Origin: Sphingomonas pruni NBRC 15498 | GTDB lineage: Bacteria > Pseudomonadota > Alphaproteobacteria > Sphingomonadales > Sphingomonadaceae | DNA: 64,000 nt | Assembly: GCF_001598455.1 (NCBI RefSeq) | Contig: NZ_BCYZ01000008.1 | Coordinates: forward strand, 1-64,000 | Reading direction: 5' to 3' | Part shown: positions 1 to 8,851 of the stretch, in pieces | Position numbering within the stretch: position 1 is the stretch's first letter | Layout: every line of letters starts with the position of its first letter | Notes under the pieces: model-generated | Databases searched by the model: none | What the model saw: only the letters and a program-made list of their open reading frames with translations | Told to the model about the DNA's origin: nothing | Translations under genes and position numbers: made by a program

Positions 1-1
1 G

Positions 2-841
2 CTCGGCAAGATCCTGCCCGGCTGCGTGATCTTCTCGGACGAATTGAACCATGCCTCGATGATCGCGGGGATCCGCAATTCAGGCTGCGAGAAGCGCGTG
101 TTCCGGCACAACGACCTTGCCCATCTCGAGGAATTGCTGGCCGCCGAGGATCCCAACGCGCCCAAATTGATCGCGTTCGAGAGCGTCTATTCGATGGAGG
201 GCGACATCGCCCCGATCGGTGCGATCTGCGACCTGGCGGACAAGTACAACGCGCTGACCTATCTCGACGAAGTCCACGCCGTCGGCATGTACGGCCCGCG
301 CGGTGGCGGCATTTCGGAGCGTGACGAGGTCGCCGACCGCATCACGATCATCGAAGGCACGCTCGGCAAGGCATTCGGCGTGATGGGCGGCTATGTCGCC
401 GCCGACCAGACGATCATCGACGTGATCCGCTCCTACGCGCCGGGGTTCATCTTCACCACCTCGCTGTCGCCGGTACTGGTCGCGGGCGTGCTGGCGTCGG
501 TCCGCCACCTCAAGCAATCGAGCGTCGAGCGCGAGGGCCAGCAGGCGTCGGCCGCGATGCTCAAGGCGATGATGACCGAAGCAGGCTTGCCCGTGCTCCC
601 CGGCGATACGCATATCGTGCCGCTGATGGTCGGCGATCCGGTCAACGCGAAGCGGATCAGCGACATCCTGCTCGCCGAATATGGCGTCTACGTCCAGCCG
701 ATCAATTACCCGACCGTCCCCCGCGGCACCGAACGCCTGCGCTTCACCCCCGGGCCAACGCATGACGAAGCAATGATGCGCGAGCTGACCGAGGCATTGG
801 TCGAAATCTGGGATCGGCTGGAACTTCGGCCCGCTGCTTGA
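2..841 (+). CDS. hemA: 5-aminolevulinate synthase, 3' part (5' end outside window)
   Basis: PLP enzyme condensing glycine with succinyl-CoA to 5-aminolevulinate, the first step of C4-type haem synthesis in alphaproteobacteria. The reading frame is open from base 2, so the true start lies upstream; the GTG at 26 is an internal valine. Visible marks are the substrate-side DELNHAS segment, the cofactor Asp in [17 protein letters not shown], and the Schiff-base lysine in GTLGKAFG (codon 368-370). The C-terminal small domain is complete, with the [11 protein letters not shown] segment and stop at 839-841. The related family members KBL and BioF share the fold, but the sequence is ALAS-like throughout. 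A DUF302 gene follows 24 bases later, possibly cotranscribed. Confidence 0.95.
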   Translation, partial: LGKILPGCVIFSDELNHASMIAGIRNSGCEKRVFRHNDLAHLEELLAAEDPNAPKLIAFESVYSMEGDIAPIGAICDLADKYNALTYLDEVHAVGMYGPRGGGISERDEVADRITIIEGTLGKAFGVMGGYVAADQTIIDVIRSYAPGFIFTTSLSPVLVAGVLASVRHLKQSSVEREGQQASAAMLKAMMTEAGLPVLPGDTHIVPLMVGDPVNAKRISDILLAEYGVYVQPINYPTVPRGTERLRFTPGPTHDEAMMRELTEALVEIWDRLELRPAA

Positions 842-865
842 CCTTCAATCTGAAAGGAACGTGCT

Positions 866-1360
866 ATGACCACTGTTCAAATCGCGACCGACCATGTCGA
901 CATCGTCTCCGCCAAGGATTTCGAGACAACCGTCGAGCACCTCGCGGCAGCCCTGGGCAAGGCGAGCACCGGCGAACTGATGGAACGGCTCGCCAACAGT
1001 CAAAGCTGGGAAGACTATGCGGAACAGTGCGCCTCGCTCGCTGGCAGCAGCGGCCTCATCGAAGTCGGGCATCTCAACTGGGGGGAGGTGCTCTCGCTGT
1101 CGGGTGTGGCGATGAAGGCGCGGTGCTTCATCGTCGGCAACCCGCTGACGGCGCAAAAGCTGCTGTCGGCGGGCGGCGCGAAGGTCGGGCTTTACTTGCC
1201 CGCGAAAATCCTGGTGTTCGAAGCGAACGACGGAAAGGCGCATGTCGCGTACGACACCTTCGGCTCGCTTATGAAACCGTTCGGCCTCGACGCACTTGAT
1301 CGCGTCGCCTCAGCCATCGACGCTGTTCTCGAACGGCTGGCGTTTGCGGCCGCCAACTGA
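866..1360 (+). CDS. DUF302 domain protein
   Basis: A 164-residue soluble protein with no signal peptide or membrane segment. The C-terminal two thirds match the DUF302 pattern: a hydrophobic strand, then NPLTAQKLL, then GLYLPAKILVFE followed by an acidic turn and a VAYDTFGSL segment. DUF302 proteins are small alpha/beta proteins of unknown biochemical role. The ATG at 866 has a good ribosome site (AAGGAA) seven to eight bases upstream and lies 24 bases after hemA. The family call is fairly safe; the function is unknown. Confidence 0.7.
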   Translation: MTTVQIATDHVDIVSAKDFETTVEHLAAALGKASTGELMERLANSQSWEDYAEQCASLAGSSGLIEVGHLNWGEVLSLSGVAMKARCFIVGNPLTAQKLLSAGGAKVGLYLPAKILVFEANDGKAHVAYDTFGSLMKPFGLDALDRVASAIDAVLERLAFAAAN

Positions 1361-1477
1361 AGGGCCAAGCAGGCGGTACGCCGACGTGCGGACTCAATCG
1401 GCTGTCCAGAGCGAGAACGGGACATCCGAACGAGATGCTCGTTACAGCCGCACCGCCAGAAATCGGCGTGGCGTTCG

Positions 1478-2398
1478 CTATGAATTCCAAACGCGATGTT
1501 CGTCCGGCCGCGCCTTGGCGAAGCGGCGAGGAGGTTGGCCGAAGACGCGCTTGAAAGCCGCACCGAACGCGCTCTCCGATTCATATCCGACCGACGCGGC
1601 GACTCCCGCGATCGATTTCCGCCCGGTGCGCAACTCGTCTGCGGCAAGCAGCATGCGCCACCGCGTCAAATATTCCATGACAGGCTCGCCCAGCAGGTCA
1701 CGGAAGCGGATTGCGAAGCTCGTTCGCGACATTCCGGCGGTGCCGGCCAGTCCCTCCAACGTCCAGCGTCGGGCAGGCTTGGCGTGCATGGCCGTCATCG
1801 CCGCGCAAATCCTCGGGTCGCTCAACGCATATAGCCAGCCCTGCGCGCCTTCCGGTCCATCCACGAGATGGAGGCGGAGCGCTTCGATCAGCAACGCCTG
1901 GATCAGATGCCGGGCGAGAAGTTCGCCACCTGGCCGTGGCGAGCGCAGCTCGCTCATCAGTCTGGCGATCGGCGCGATCAGCTCGCCGTCCGTGGCGCCG
2001 GCCCGGATATGGACGAAGGGAGGTAGGAGACTGAGCAAAATACCGGCATGGTTGCTCTCGATCTCGAAAAAACCGCCCATCCCAGTGACCTCGCCGCCGC
2101 CATTGAGAACCGCGGTTTCGCCCGGAGCGAGGGATGGAAAGAAGACGAAGCCATTGACGGCCGGTACTGTCGGATCGCTATAGAGCCTGAACTTCTCCCG
2201 GCCCGCCAGAAGTGCAAGATCGCCGGCACCGAGCATGATCGACGGCGCGCCGTCGACTTCGAGCCAGCACGATCCCGATTGGAGCGCATAGCATTTGATC
2301 CCTGCGGCCGAGGGAAAGTCGATCGCCCAGCCGCCGGCGGCATCCAGCCCACGCAGGCCATAGGCGCTGGGCCGCAGCATACCGAGAATGTCGGACAT
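1478..2398 (-). CDS. AraC family transcriptional regulator (cupin_6-type sensor)
   Basis: A 306-residue regulator with an N-terminal cupin-like sensor (about residues 1-180) and a C-terminal double helix-turn-helix. The first HTH contains LEGLAGTAGMSRTSFAIRF; the second contains IAGVAASVGYESESAFGAAF followed by the conserved PPRRF. I chose the ATG at 2396-2398 because upstream codons lack regulator-like sequence; an in-frame GTG nine bases upstream is possible. The gene is divergent from the zinc-type oxidoreductase at 2517 across 118 bases. That arrangement is typical for an AraC activator and its target, so it probably controls that gene. Confidence 0.88.
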   Translation of the reverse strand: MSDILGMLRPSAYGLRGLDAAGGWAIDFPSAAGIKCYALQSGSCWLEVDGAPSIMLGAGDLALLAGREKFRLYSDPTVPAVNGFVFFPSLAPGETAVLNGGGEVTGMGGFFEIESNHAGILLSLLPPFVHIRAGATDGELIAPIARLMSELRSPRPGGELLARHLIQALLIEALRLHLVDGPEGAQGWLYALSDPRICAAMTAMHAKPARRWTLEGLAGTAGMSRTSFAIRFRDLLGEPVMEYLTRWRMLLAADELRTGRKSIAGVAASVGYESESAFGAAFKRVFGQPPRRFAKARPDEHRVWNS

Positions 2399-2516
2399 CG
2401 GGTCCACTGACGAATCCTGAACGATGGCGATAGAAATGTGGCCGTAACAGCATGTTCTGTACGGCAACTCCAACATATTTGCGAGGAACGAGACGAACCG
2501 AACCCGACAGCCGAGG

Positions 2517-3641
2517 ATGAACGTGACGCACAACAGCGCTCTTTGGATCACGAGAAAGCGCGGCCCCTTCGCCGTCGATTCGGCACCAATGCCGGAACCC
2601 CGCACAGGCGAGATCGTGGTCCAGACCCGTGCGATCGCCGTAAATCCGTTCGAGCGACTGATCCAAACCGTCGGCGACCTCATCACGCCCTGGATTCGCT
2701 ATCCGGCGATTGTCGGTACCGACGTGGCCGGAGAAGTGGTTGCTCTCGGATCTGGGGTGACACGTTTTGCCATCGGGGACCGCGTCATTGGCTTCGCTGC
2801 CGGCGCAGAGAAAGGGCATCGGTCCGCCGAGGGGGCGTTCCAGTCCTACGTCGTTTTGCTCGAGCACATGACCAGTCCGGTCCCCGCATCGATACCGCTC
2901 GAGGCCGCCTCGGCCCTGCCCCTGGCGATCTGCACGGCGGCAGCCGGCCTGTTCGAGAGCGACAAGCTCGCAATGAGCCCGCCTTCAGAAACGCCCGCGC
3001 GAAAGAACGAAACCTTGCTGGTCTGGGGCGGCTCGACCAGCGTCGGCTGCAACGCCATCCAGCTCGCGGTGGCCGCGGGTTACGACGTCGTCGCCACCGC
3101 CTCACCCGCCAATCACGCCTATCTGAAAAAGCTCGGAGCGCGCGCCGTCATCGACCGATGCGATCCTTACGCAACTGCCTCGGTGATCGGTGCCATGCGG
3201 GGCCGGCGGACCTGTGGTGCCATAGCGATCGGTTCCGGCTCCGCGCGCGCTTGCATCGACGCGTTGGCGGCCGCGAGCGACGGTCGCCGGTTCGTCGCCC
3301 TGGCAACGCCGCCAGTATCGTTCGACGATGTCCCCGCCGGCGCCGGCCGTTGGCGCAAGCTGGTTCCCGTCCTGGCTCGGATCGTGTTGGACAATCTCGG
3401 TCTGATGCTGCGCGCCCGCCAGAGGGGCGTTCGCACCAAATTCATATGGGGCGGCTCGCCGGTCGGAAATGACATCGGACCGATGATATTCGAACACTAT
3501 CTTCCCGCCGCGCTGGCCACGGGCCGCTATATTCCGGCACCTGACGTCGAGGTGGCCGGTGATGGGCTGACGGCCATTCCTGGCGCCCTCGAACGCCAGC
3601 GCCGCGGCGTCTCCTGCCTGAAGCTTGTGGTTCGCATTTGA
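2517..3641 (+). CDS. MDR-family zinc-independent NAD(P)H oxidoreductase, enoyl-reductase-like
   Basis: A 374-residue medium-chain dehydrogenase/reductase. The N-terminal GroES-like domain runs to about residue 125, including PAIVGTDVAGEVVALG and GDRVIGF. A Rossmann domain follows; its nucleotide loop is the unusual LLVWGGSTSVGCNAIQLA at residues 160-180. The WGGSTSVG motif is typical of the quinone-oxidoreductase/trans-acting enoyl reductase subgroup, which reduces enoyl or quinone groups with NADPH. No structural-zinc cysteine cluster is seen. The start ATG follows a GAGG directly. The gene is divergent from an AraC regulator; the real substrate cannot be read from sequence. Confidence 0.8.
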   Translation: MNVTHNSALWITRKRGPFAVDSAPMPEPRTGEIVVQTRAIAVNPFERLIQTVGDLITPWIRYPAIVGTDVAGEVVALGSGVTRFAIGDRVIGFAAGAEKGHRSAEGAFQSYVVLLEHMTSPVPASIPLEAASALPLAICTAAAGLFESDKLAMSPPSETPARKNETLLVWGGSTSVGCNAIQLAVAAGYDVVATASPANHAYLKKLGARAVIDRCDPYATASVIGAMRGRRTCGAIAIGSGSARACIDALAAASDGRRFVALATPPVSFDDVPAGAGRWRKLVPVLARIVLDNLGLMLRARQRGVRTKFIWGGSPVGNDIGPMIFEHYLPAALATGRYIPAPDVEVAGDGLTAIPGALERQRRGVSCLKLVVRI

Positions 3642-3768
3642 TGCTTGGACGATCTCGCGGGTGAGCTTGGCAGTCCGCTACGATTGTTCAAGCAAACGAA
3701 TTACATGCGGCCTGGGCCCAACGTCGTCTGCGCTTGGAGTAAGACCACCGACTTGTTAGATTTGCGCT

Positions 3769-4089
3769 ATGTCTGTCGTGGAGATGATCGAAACAAGCGC
3801 CGTCGCCGCCGTCATCAGCGATCCGCGCCTGCCCGACAATCCGATCATCGCCTGCAACGCGCCGTTCATGCTGCTGACCGGCTATGATCGCGAAGAGATT
3901 CTCGGCCGGAACTGCCGCTTCCTGCGCGGTCCCGAGACAGAGCCTGGGATCAGCGAAACGCTGAGGCAAGCCATCGGCAACCGCCAGCCGGTGATGGTCG
4001 AAATCCTCAATTACCGGAAGGACGGCTCGCCCTTCCGTTGCAGCAATTCGGCTTGCGCGCGGCGCGCCAGCTATTGCCCTCCCGGATGA
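3769..4089 (+). pseudogene. Truncated LOV (blue-light PAS) domain gene
   Basis: The first 90 residues are a good LOV domain. They include PIIACNAPFMLLTGY, the flavin-adduct motif GRNCRFLRG with the photoactive cysteine at residue 49, and NYRKDGSPF. After residue 90 (about base 4039) the similarity stops abruptly and a 16-residue Cys/Arg-rich tail leads to a stop. The last two LOV strands, including the conserved Gln that contacts flavin, are missing in all three forward frames. The end overlaps the cyclase gene of the catabolic cluster, so the truncation marks a rearrangement junction. A stably folded photosensor is unlikely. Confidence 0.7.
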
Positions 4090-4892
4090 TCAGTCGGCAC
4101 GAAAGCCACGACACGCGCCGGCGCGGCGCTGCATCGCGCGAGCTTGATCGGGAAGAACGCCACCCGGAAACCTGTTGCAGGCAATTCGCCCAGGTTTACG
4201 AGTTGCTGGACGATGAAGGCCTCCCGCTGCGTGATCGCCTTGTGTCCATCCCACAGCGTCGTCTTGTCACCGCCGCTGCGGAACCGAGCGCTCATCACGG
4301 GAAACGGCAAATCCCAACCGACCGCATCGGTCCCAAGTATCGTCGCACCAAGGCTGGTTAGGTGGAGCGTCCCCTCGCGCGACATCCCCGGTTGATTGAA
4401 GAACTCGGGGTCGTCCATCGTGTAGCGCTCCTGCCCGGTTCGGACGAGCACGGCATCTCCTCGCTCGATGGGCCTCCCGACGGCGTCGATCGCCCGGTCG
4501 AGCATCTCAATCGTGATCGGCTCCCCTCCGCGCGCCCATTCCCGAACGTCCAGCACCATCGCGGGGCGGAACAATTCGTCGAGCGTGATGTCGGTAATCG
4601 TGCGAGCGGGTGCCCCTCCGCTGCGCGTGCCGCTGTGCAACGGAGCGTCGACATGCGTGCCGCAATGCGACGAAAGGTCGTTGAGCCGTTCAGCACCCCA
4701 GCCCTCGCCGTCGGGTAAATCGTCGTGAGAGCATCCAAGGCTGGCGCAGAACTCGTTCTTGCCACCCTCTTCGGCTGGATTGAGGTAGTCGATGCGGGGC
4801 GCGATCACTCCCGCGACATGGGCAAGCGCCGGAGGCAGTTTGTCGCGATTGGCTGGATCGAGGGTAGCGGTCAGGTCGACGAGGCGCATCAT
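4071..4892 (-). CDS. Cyclase-family (kynurenine formamidase-like) metal hydrolase
   Basis: A 273-residue member of the cyclase/kynurenine-formamidase family. The metal signature is HCGTHVDAPLH at about residues 74-84, and the C-terminal segment LARCSAAPARVVAF is usual for the family. Members hydrolyse amide, lactone or cyclic ketone bonds using a Zn/Mn centre. It is the last gene of the cluster; its ATG overlaps the stop of the upstream acyl-CoA ligase gene by four bases. The context suggests a ring-opening or lactone/amide hydrolysis step in degradation of an unknown carboxylic compound. The exact substrate is not recognisable. Confidence 0.85.
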   Translation of the reverse strand: MMRLVDLTATLDPANRDKLPPALAHVAGVIAPRIDYLNPAEEGGKNEFCASLGCSHDDLPDGEGWGAERLNDLSSHCGTHVDAPLHSGTRSGGAPARTITDITLDELFRPAMVLDVREWARGGEPITIEMLDRAIDAVGRPIERGDAVLVRTGQERYTMDDPEFFNQPGMSREGTLHLTSLGATILGTDAVGWDLPFPVMSARFRSGGDKTTLWDGHKAITQREAFIVQQLVNLGELPATGFRVAFFPIKLARCSAAPARVVAFVPTDHPGGQ

Positions 4893-6430
4893 TGGATCTC
4901 CTTGGGATTGGCCAAGTGGCGCGCATCGAGCGTCGCCCGCAGTTCGGCTTTCAGAATCTTGCCGTAGCTGCTCTTGGGCAGCTCCTCGACGAAGCGGTAT
5001 TCGCGCGGCCGCTTGTAGCGAGCGATCGACGCTAGGCAGAACTTCTCCAGCTCTGCCGCGGTAGCGGGGGTTCGCAACACGACGAAGGCAACGGGGACTT
5101 CACCCCACTCGCGATCTGGGCAACCAACGACTGCCGCCTCCCGGACGGCCGGATGACGCAGTAGCGTTTCCTCGATCTCGCGCGGATAGATGTTAGAGCC
5201 GCCGGAAATCACCATGTCCTTCGCCCGGTCGACAAGCGTGAGAAGACCGGTCGAGCCGACGCGGCCGATATCACCCGTGCGGAGCCAACCATCCTGGAAC
5301 GCCTTGTCGGTCGCCGACTGATCGTTCCAGTAGCCGGCCATCACCACGCGCCCGCGAACCTGGACTTCGCCTGCCTCACCCACCGGGAGCGCCTGCCCCG
5401 ACTCGTCGGCGATCCGCAGCTCGACGCCGGTGCGCGGAATGCCGACGCTCCCGAGCAATTCCTCCCGGTCATGTTCGCCAGAGTCCGCGAGCAGTTCCGA
5501 CGGGATGTGAGCAATGGTACAGGGCGCCTCTCCCTGGCCATATCCGCCCCACAGCCGCATCGCACCCAAGGCAGCGATCGCGCGCTTGAGATCCTGCGCA
5601 TACATCGGCGCACCGCCGAACATGATCTTCGCGACGCGCCCTCGCGATGCCTCACCGAGGAAGTCAGGGTCGGCCAACCGGTTGAGCAAGGTTGGCACGG
5701 CGAACAGCGAAGAGCGTCGATGGAGGAGCAGTGCTCGTCGCACGGCGGGAGCGTCGAGCGCGCCGGTCGGCATCACGACCTGAGGCAGCCCCTGCTGGAG
5801 GAACGCCAGTCCCAGCAGCCCGCCGGCGTGCGATAGCGGAGCGGTGTGGAGCATCGCCTCGTCGACCGCGCAACCGCTGTCGGCGAGGAAACTGTCGATC
5901 ATCGCCTGAAGGTTGTGGTGTGTGAGCGTCGCGCCCTTGGCACGCCCGGTGGTGCCGCTCGTATAGAAAAGCCAGGCGCCAGCGCCCATTGGCAGCTCGA
6001 CCGCCGGATTGGCGTCCTCGCCGGCCGACGCCCGCCTATAGGTATCGCTATCGACATCCAGGATGTCTCGAGACGAGACCGCTGCGATTCCCTGCGCCAG
6101 CTCTGGCGTGGCGATACACAGGCGGGCCCCACAGTTTGCCATGAGGGCTTCCGCTTCGGCCGGCAACAGCCGGGAATTCATCGGCGCAACGATCAGCCCG
6201 GCCTGCCATGCGCCAAGCAGGATCTCGAAAAAGGAATCGTGGTTGCTCATCGCCAGCGCCACGCGCTCGCCGGGATATATCCCGCGAGCGCGAAATTGAT
6301 ACGCGAGCGACCGGGCACGGCGTGCAAGGGTCGCGAAATCCATTGCTGTGCCGTCCGCGGACATCACGGCTGTCGCGCGCGGTGTCCGCGCTGCGACCCG
6401 CTCCGCCAAGAGTCCTAGATTCATGATCAC
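4889..6430 (-). CDS. AMP-forming acyl-CoA synthetase (ligase)
   Basis: A 513-residue class I adenylate-forming enzyme that activates a carboxylic acid with ATP and CoA. Visible motifs are the phosphate loop LFYTSGTTGRAKGATLTH, the A5-type GYGQGE, the hinge region GDIGRVGSTGLL...DRAKDMVISGG, and the catalytic lysine in SSYGKILKAELR near the C-terminus. The GTG at 6430 overlaps the thiolase stop (GTGA); an ATG two codons later is an alternative. The gene lies between thiolase and cyclase genes, so it probably activates an intermediate for CoA-dependent cleavage. Substrate specificity (fatty, aromatic or terpenoid acid) is unknown. Confidence 0.92.
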   Translation of the reverse strand: MIMNLGLLAERVAARTPRATAVMSADGTAMDFATLARRARSLAYQFRARGIYPGERVALAMSNHDSFFEILLGAWQAGLIVAPMNSRLLPAEAEALMANCGARLCIATPELAQGIAAVSSRDILDVDSDTYRRASAGEDANPAVELPMGAGAWLFYTSGTTGRAKGATLTHHNLQAMIDSFLADSGCAVDEAMLHTAPLSHAGGLLGLAFLQQGLPQVVMPTGALDAPAVRRALLLHRRSSLFAVPTLLNRLADPDFLGEASRGRVAKIMFGGAPMYAQDLKRAIAALGAMRLWGGYGQGEAPCTIAHIPSELLADSGEHDREELLGSVGIPRTGVELRIADESGQALPVGEAGEVQVRGRVVMAGYWNDQSATDKAFQDGWLRTGDIGRVGSTGLLTLVDRAKDMVISGGSNIYPREIEETLLRHPAVREAAVVGCPDREWGEVPVAFVVLRTPATAAELEKFCLASIARYKRPREYRFVEELPKSSYGKILKAELRATLDARHLANPKEIQ

Positions 6431-7623
6431 CCCGCCCGACCGAGTATCAGAACTGACGCCACTGCTTCCTCGCAGCCGAGGAACCCGCCGCCATTCTCCA
6501 CGAGGCCGAAAGACGCGTTCTCAACCTGGCGATCGCCGGCGCGCCCACGGAGCTGGTTCGCGACCTCGTGGACCTGCGCGAGACCCGTTGCGCCGATCGG
6601 ATGGCCGTTACACTCCAGGCCGCCCGACACGTTGACGGGAATGCGTCCTCCTATCGTGGTCTCGCCCCGCAACGTGGCTGCCCCGCCCTCACCCTCGGGC
6701 ACGAGCCCGAGCGCCTCGATCTGGATGATCTCGCCGGCGGCAGTGGCGTCGTGCACCTCAGCGACGCCCATGTCGCGCGGGCCAAGACCGGCCAGTTCGT
6801 AAGCGAGTGACGAGAGACGTCGAGTGATGGGGGCAGCGGCGGCGGCTTCCGCCGATAGTGACCCGGACCCGAGCACCCCGGCCAGCACCCGCACAGGATG
6901 CGCGTCGGGAAATCTCGATAAAGCGTCTCGGTTGCAGACGATGGCGGCGGCGGCGCCGTTCCCGATCGGGGCGCACATCGGAAGCGTGAGAGGCCACACG
7001 ACCTCGCGCGCGGCGAGAACTTGCTCGACGCTCATTGGCTGGCGCCGTTGAGCGTCAGGGTTCGAACCGGCATGCGTCAGGTTCTTCGAAGCGACTGCGG
7101 CGAAGGCCTCCCTGGTGGTGCCGAACCTGGACATGTGTTCGCTCGCGAGCTTCGCGTATATGTCCATGAAGACCGACCGCCGCTGCGATGCGTCGCCGTA
7201 GGGCAGCGGCGTCTCCACGTCCGTCGCCCCGGAGAAGAAGGCCTTTTCAGCAGCGGGGTTGCCGGTCGAAAGCCTTTCCGACCCGACAGCCAGCACCACG
7301 TCGGCATCGCCGGCCCTCAGTGTCGTCAAGGCCTGCAGTAACGCAGTGGTCGCGCTCGCGCAGGCATTCTCGACGTTGATAACCGGGATCTGCTCGAAGC
7401 CGAAGTCGCGCAACGCGATCTGCCCGCGGATCATATGCTGACCGCCGAGCGCGCCCTGTCCGGCGTTCGAAAAGAATGCCGCGGCTATGTCACTCTTGCC
7501 GACGCCCGCGTCTGAAAGCGCCATACCGATGGCGATCGCGGCCAGTTGCTTTACGCTCGACGCGGGATCTGAAGTGAACGGCGTTCGACCGTTGCCGATG
7601 ATGAAAAGGTCGTCAGGCGACAT
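6427..7623 (-). CDS. Thiolase family protein (SCP2-type acetyl-CoA acyltransferase)
   Basis: A 398-residue thiolase-fold protein of the SCP2/lipid-transfer-like subgroup. The nucleophilic cysteine is in NVENACASATTAL, a His is in EVHDATAAGE, and the C-terminal LECNGHPIGATG carries the second catalytic His. The second Cys typical of classical thiolases is replaced in a VENGGGFLG context, as often in SCP2-type members. The ATG at 7621-7623 was chosen because sequence before it shows no homology; it overlaps the MFS gene end by 11 bases. It probably performs CoA-dependent cleavage of a beta-keto acyl-CoA made by the neighbouring ligase pathway. Confidence 0.88.
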   Translation of the reverse strand: MSPDDLFIIGNGRTPFTSDPASSVKQLAAIAIGMALSDAGVGKSDIAAAFFSNAGQGALGGQHMIRGQIALRDFGFEQIPVINVENACASATTALLQALTTLRAGDADVVLAVGSERLSTGNPAAEKAFFSGATDVETPLPYGDASQRRSVFMDIYAKLASEHMSRFGTTREAFAAVASKNLTHAGSNPDAQRRQPMSVEQVLAAREVVWPLTLPMCAPIGNGAAAAIVCNRDALSRFPDAHPVRVLAGVLGSGSLSAEAAAAAPITRRLSSLAYELAGLGPRDMGVAEVHDATAAGEIIQIEALGLVPEGEGGAATLRGETTIGGRIPVNVSGGLECNGHPIGATGLAQVHEVANQLRGRAGDRQVENASFGLVENGGGFLGCEEAVASVLILGRAG

Positions 7624-8851
7624 GCTGAGATTCTCGTCGGGGAAGTGAAAGAAAAAGTCCGGCAGCCGGCAGGTAACCAAGGGCCGCCCAGGCGAGCGCG
7701 TGTCGCAACCCGGCGGCGGGTCCCAACGCATCCGCTAAAATGCCTACGACCCACGGGCCGCCACCCGCCCCGAGCGTGTTGATCAATAGCAGGACGACCG
7801 CCGAGGCGGTCGCGCGGCGGCCGGGCACGGCCTGTCTCTGAGCTTCCGACATGACGGGCGCGAGCAACAGGCTGTGAGAGAACGCCATCGCGCACGACAA
7901 CCATACAAACGCTTGTCGGCCCTCGGTCAGGCAAGCAGCGACCAGCAGCGCTGCCGTACAGATGCTGATGATCGCGCAGAGTCGCGGCAACGGCACGCGC
8001 CTGGAACGGTCGGCGACAATTCCCGCCAGGCCACCCCCAAGAATTCCAAGCATGTTGCCGGCACCAAGAGCCGCACCAAGGGCGGTGGCACCGCCCTGCC
8101 CGTGGATGCGCAGTCCCAAGGGTGGTAGCCAGGCCAAAGCGGCGAAGCCGCCGAACGCCGCGAAGCCCATCGCGGTTGCGAGCATCAACAGCGATCGGCC
8201 GGAACTGCCCGGCACATCGTGCGGCGAAATCAAAGGCGTGATCGCCCGGGCGGGGGCCTCTCGCGGCACGGCCAGCCAGATGACGATGGCCAGGATAAGG
8301 CCCGGCGCGCCGATGGCCGCGAGCGCCGTTCGCCAACCGAGCGCGTTCGCCAGCACGCCTCCCAGCGCAAGGCCGAGGGCAAGGCCGATGCCCGAGCCCG
8401 TCGAGTAGATAGCCATCCCCACCGGGGTCCATCGGCCCTTGAACGTGTCGGCCAGGATCGAATGGGCGGGCGGCGTACCACCCGCTTCGCCAACCCCGAC
8501 ACCGACGCGCGTGGCGGCAAGGGAACCGAAGCCGATGGCGCGGCTCGCCGCCATCGTCATGACGCTCCAAAGGGCGAGCGACAAGGAGATCACCTGGACG
8601 CGGCCCCAACGGTCCGCCAACGCGGCCATCGGAACGCCGAGCGCCGCGTAGACCAGCGAAAAGGCAAAGCCGAGCAGCAGGCCGATCTGAGCGTCGCTCA
8701 GGGCCAGGTCTCGCTTGACCGGCTCCACCATCGCGACCAGAGCGAAGCGATCCATGAAGTTGAAGGCGTAAGCGAGCGTGAGCAAGCCGAGGGTCGCGAA
8801 CGCGCGCGGTCCCGGCATCCGGTCAGAATTTGAAGCGGAGATCGACGCCAT
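7613..8851 (-). CDS. MFS transporter (spinster-like/aromatic-acid type)
   Basis: A 412-residue inner-membrane transporter with about twelve hydrophobic segments. The loop after helix 2 has the MFS signature GVPMAALADRWGR, and helix 4 follows with ATRVGVGVGEAGG, characteristic of spinster-like MFS proteins common in sphingomonad catabolic clusters. It overlaps the TonB receptor gene by 29 bases and the thiolase gene by 11, so all are surely one transcript. The likely role is inner-membrane uptake of the compound that the TonB receptor brings into the periplasm. The substrate is unknown. Confidence 0.9.
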   Translation of the reverse strand: MASISASNSDRMPGPRAFATLGLLTLAYAFNFMDRFALVAMVEPVKRDLALSDAQIGLLLGFAFSLVYAALGVPMAALADRWGRVQVISLSLALWSVMTMAASRAIGFGSLAATRVGVGVGEAGGTPPAHSILADTFKGRWTPVGMAIYSTGSGIGLALGLALGGVLANALGWRTALAAIGAPGLILAIVIWLAVPREAPARAITPLISPHDVPGSSGRSLLMLATAMGFAAFGGFAALAWLPPLGLRIHGQGGATALGAALGAGNMLGILGGGLAGIVADRSRRVPLPRLCAIISICTAALLVAACLTEGRQAFVWLSCAMAFSHSLLLAPVMSEAQRQAVPGRRATASAVVLLLINTLGAGGGPWVVGILADALGPAAGLRHALAWAALGYLPAAGLFLSLPRRESQHVA

